Shown: positions 63,621 to 64,000 of the stretch, piece by piece | Position numbering within the stretch: position 1 is the stretch's first letter | Layout: each line of letters opens with the position of its first letter | Assembly (NCBI GenBank): GCA_963978545.1 | Contig: OZ021730.1 | Location: 6,827,796 to 6,891,795, forward strand | DNA: 64,000 bases | Source of the DNA: Linyphia triangularis | Taxonomy: Eukaryota; Arthropoda; Arachnida; Araneae; Linyphiidae | Direction: 5' to 3' | Translations under genes and position numbers: made by a program | Notes under the pieces: generated by a model | Seen by the model: only the letters and a program-made list of their open reading frames with translations | Told to the model about the DNA's origin: nothing | Databases searched by the model: none

Positions 63621-64000
63621 ATCTTTAAAAGCCTCAACATAAGTAAGAAAGTTGGCAGTCTATTCAGGTCCATAAAAAATAAGATAAGAAGCAGTGAAAG
63701 TGCAAATTCCGAAACCAATAGCTCAATCAACCTAGATCAACTTAAAAAATTAGAAGATGCAAAATGTTGTAAGGAACTAGAGAAGGAAAAAGAGGAACTA
63801 AATTCTATAGTAAACAAATATTTAGAAGAAATCAACTTTAATGACAATGACGTTTTAAAAGAAATAGATAAATCAGCAAATAAAATATTAACCGACCACA
63901 CTTCCAAAATTCCATCCAGAAGAAGAGGCAGGAAGTCACAAAAACCACCTCCTCCAGTAGCACCTGCCCAAAGAAAAATGGCTGAGATCAACGAACTGGA
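63621..64000 (+). CDS. Unassigned open frame, runs off the window
   Basis: 126 codons open from a TAA at 63618-63620 to the edge, with no ATG until 63979. Content is strongly protein-like: Ser/Lys-rich start (KKVGSLFRSIKNKIRSS), a probable coiled coil (KKLEDAKCCKELEKEKEELN), acidic INFNDNDVLKEIDKS, then basic SRRRGRKSQKPPPP. This layout resembles the charged N-terminus of R1-like ORF1 proteins, so it may open another R1-like element on the same strand. A host exon is the alternative: TTTTTTCAATTCTAG at 63563-63577 looks like a splice acceptor, but the TAA at 63618-63620 lies between it and the frame. Family not recognised with confidence. Confidence 0.4.
   Translation, partial: MFKSLNISKKVGSLFRSIKNKIRSSESANSETNSSINLDQLKKLEDAKCCKELEKEKEELNSIVNKYLEEINFNDNDVLKEIDKSANKILTDHTSKIPSRRRGRKSQKPPPPVAPAQRKMAEINEL

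Noticed and set aside
1..64000. CRISPR array, prophage, operon or other prokaryotic system
   Set aside because: The window is eukaryotic retrotransposon DNA. No short regularly spaced repeats with unique spacers and no bacterial gene layout.

Overview
The window is a eukaryotic, almost certainly arthropod, repeat-rich locus. No host protein gene, rRNA gene, free-standing tRNA gene, CRISPR array or prokaryotic signal could be supported. Nearly all of bases 1-61800 is built from non-LTR retrotransposons (LINEs) with smaller passengers. The protein types (R1-like, I/Jockey-like and LOA-like, all with RNase H domains) and the element density fit a chelicerate such as a spider. That placement is inference from family resemblance, not from a diagnostic gene.

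Three LINE groups are present. (1) R1-like elements, all on the + strand: R1-1 (5485-6910), R1-2 (7252-22360, interrupted), R1-3 (22653-24632), R1-4 (26773-33434, interrupted), a 3' remnant (39127-39302), R1-5 (39598-41218), R1-6 (51426-54509) and R1-7 (54811-59820). (2) I/Jockey-like two-ORF elements, all on the - strand, in two families. J1 comprises J1-1 (1-5484), J1-2 (26887-32713), J1-3 (46882-51425) and J1-4 (60569-61490). J2 comprises J2-1 (8316-18978, interrupted), J2-2 (24633-26772), J2-3 (33435-39126) and J2-4 (41219-46881). (3) One LOA-like element on the + strand (12355-17345), nested inside ORF1 of J2-1. Smaller passengers are three copies of a tRNA-headed SINE (19786, 56212, 57407) and one non-autonomous hAT-like DNA transposon (20750-21961).

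Insertion order can be read from exact target-site duplications. R1-2 was split by J2-1 (15-bp TSD), and J2-1 was split by the LOA-like element (14-bp TSD). R1-2 also took a SINE (14-bp TSD) and the hAT-like element (6-bp TSD). Removing these insertions restores one open R1-like reading frame. J1-2 (both ORFs open, 14-bp TSD) and J2-4 (both ORFs open) look young and possibly competent.

J1 and J2 differ clearly in their proteins and 3' tails, yet share an almost identical ~500-bp 5' leader that ends in paired hairpins. The SINE ends in the same 3' sequence as J1, so it is probably mobilised by it. All five visible R1-like 3' ends stop 10-30 bases after a poly(A)-type signal and abut the motif GTTGGCG. 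That motif opens a ~300-bp GC-rich spacer, which in four of five cases closes with ACCTACCTAGGCT, where a new R1-like element or a GC-rich tandem repeat begins.

The right end (61801-64000) is AT-rich. It holds a 127-bp tandem repeat, a duplicated ~45-bp motif, a short GC island, and an unassigned open frame that runs off the window at 63621-64000.
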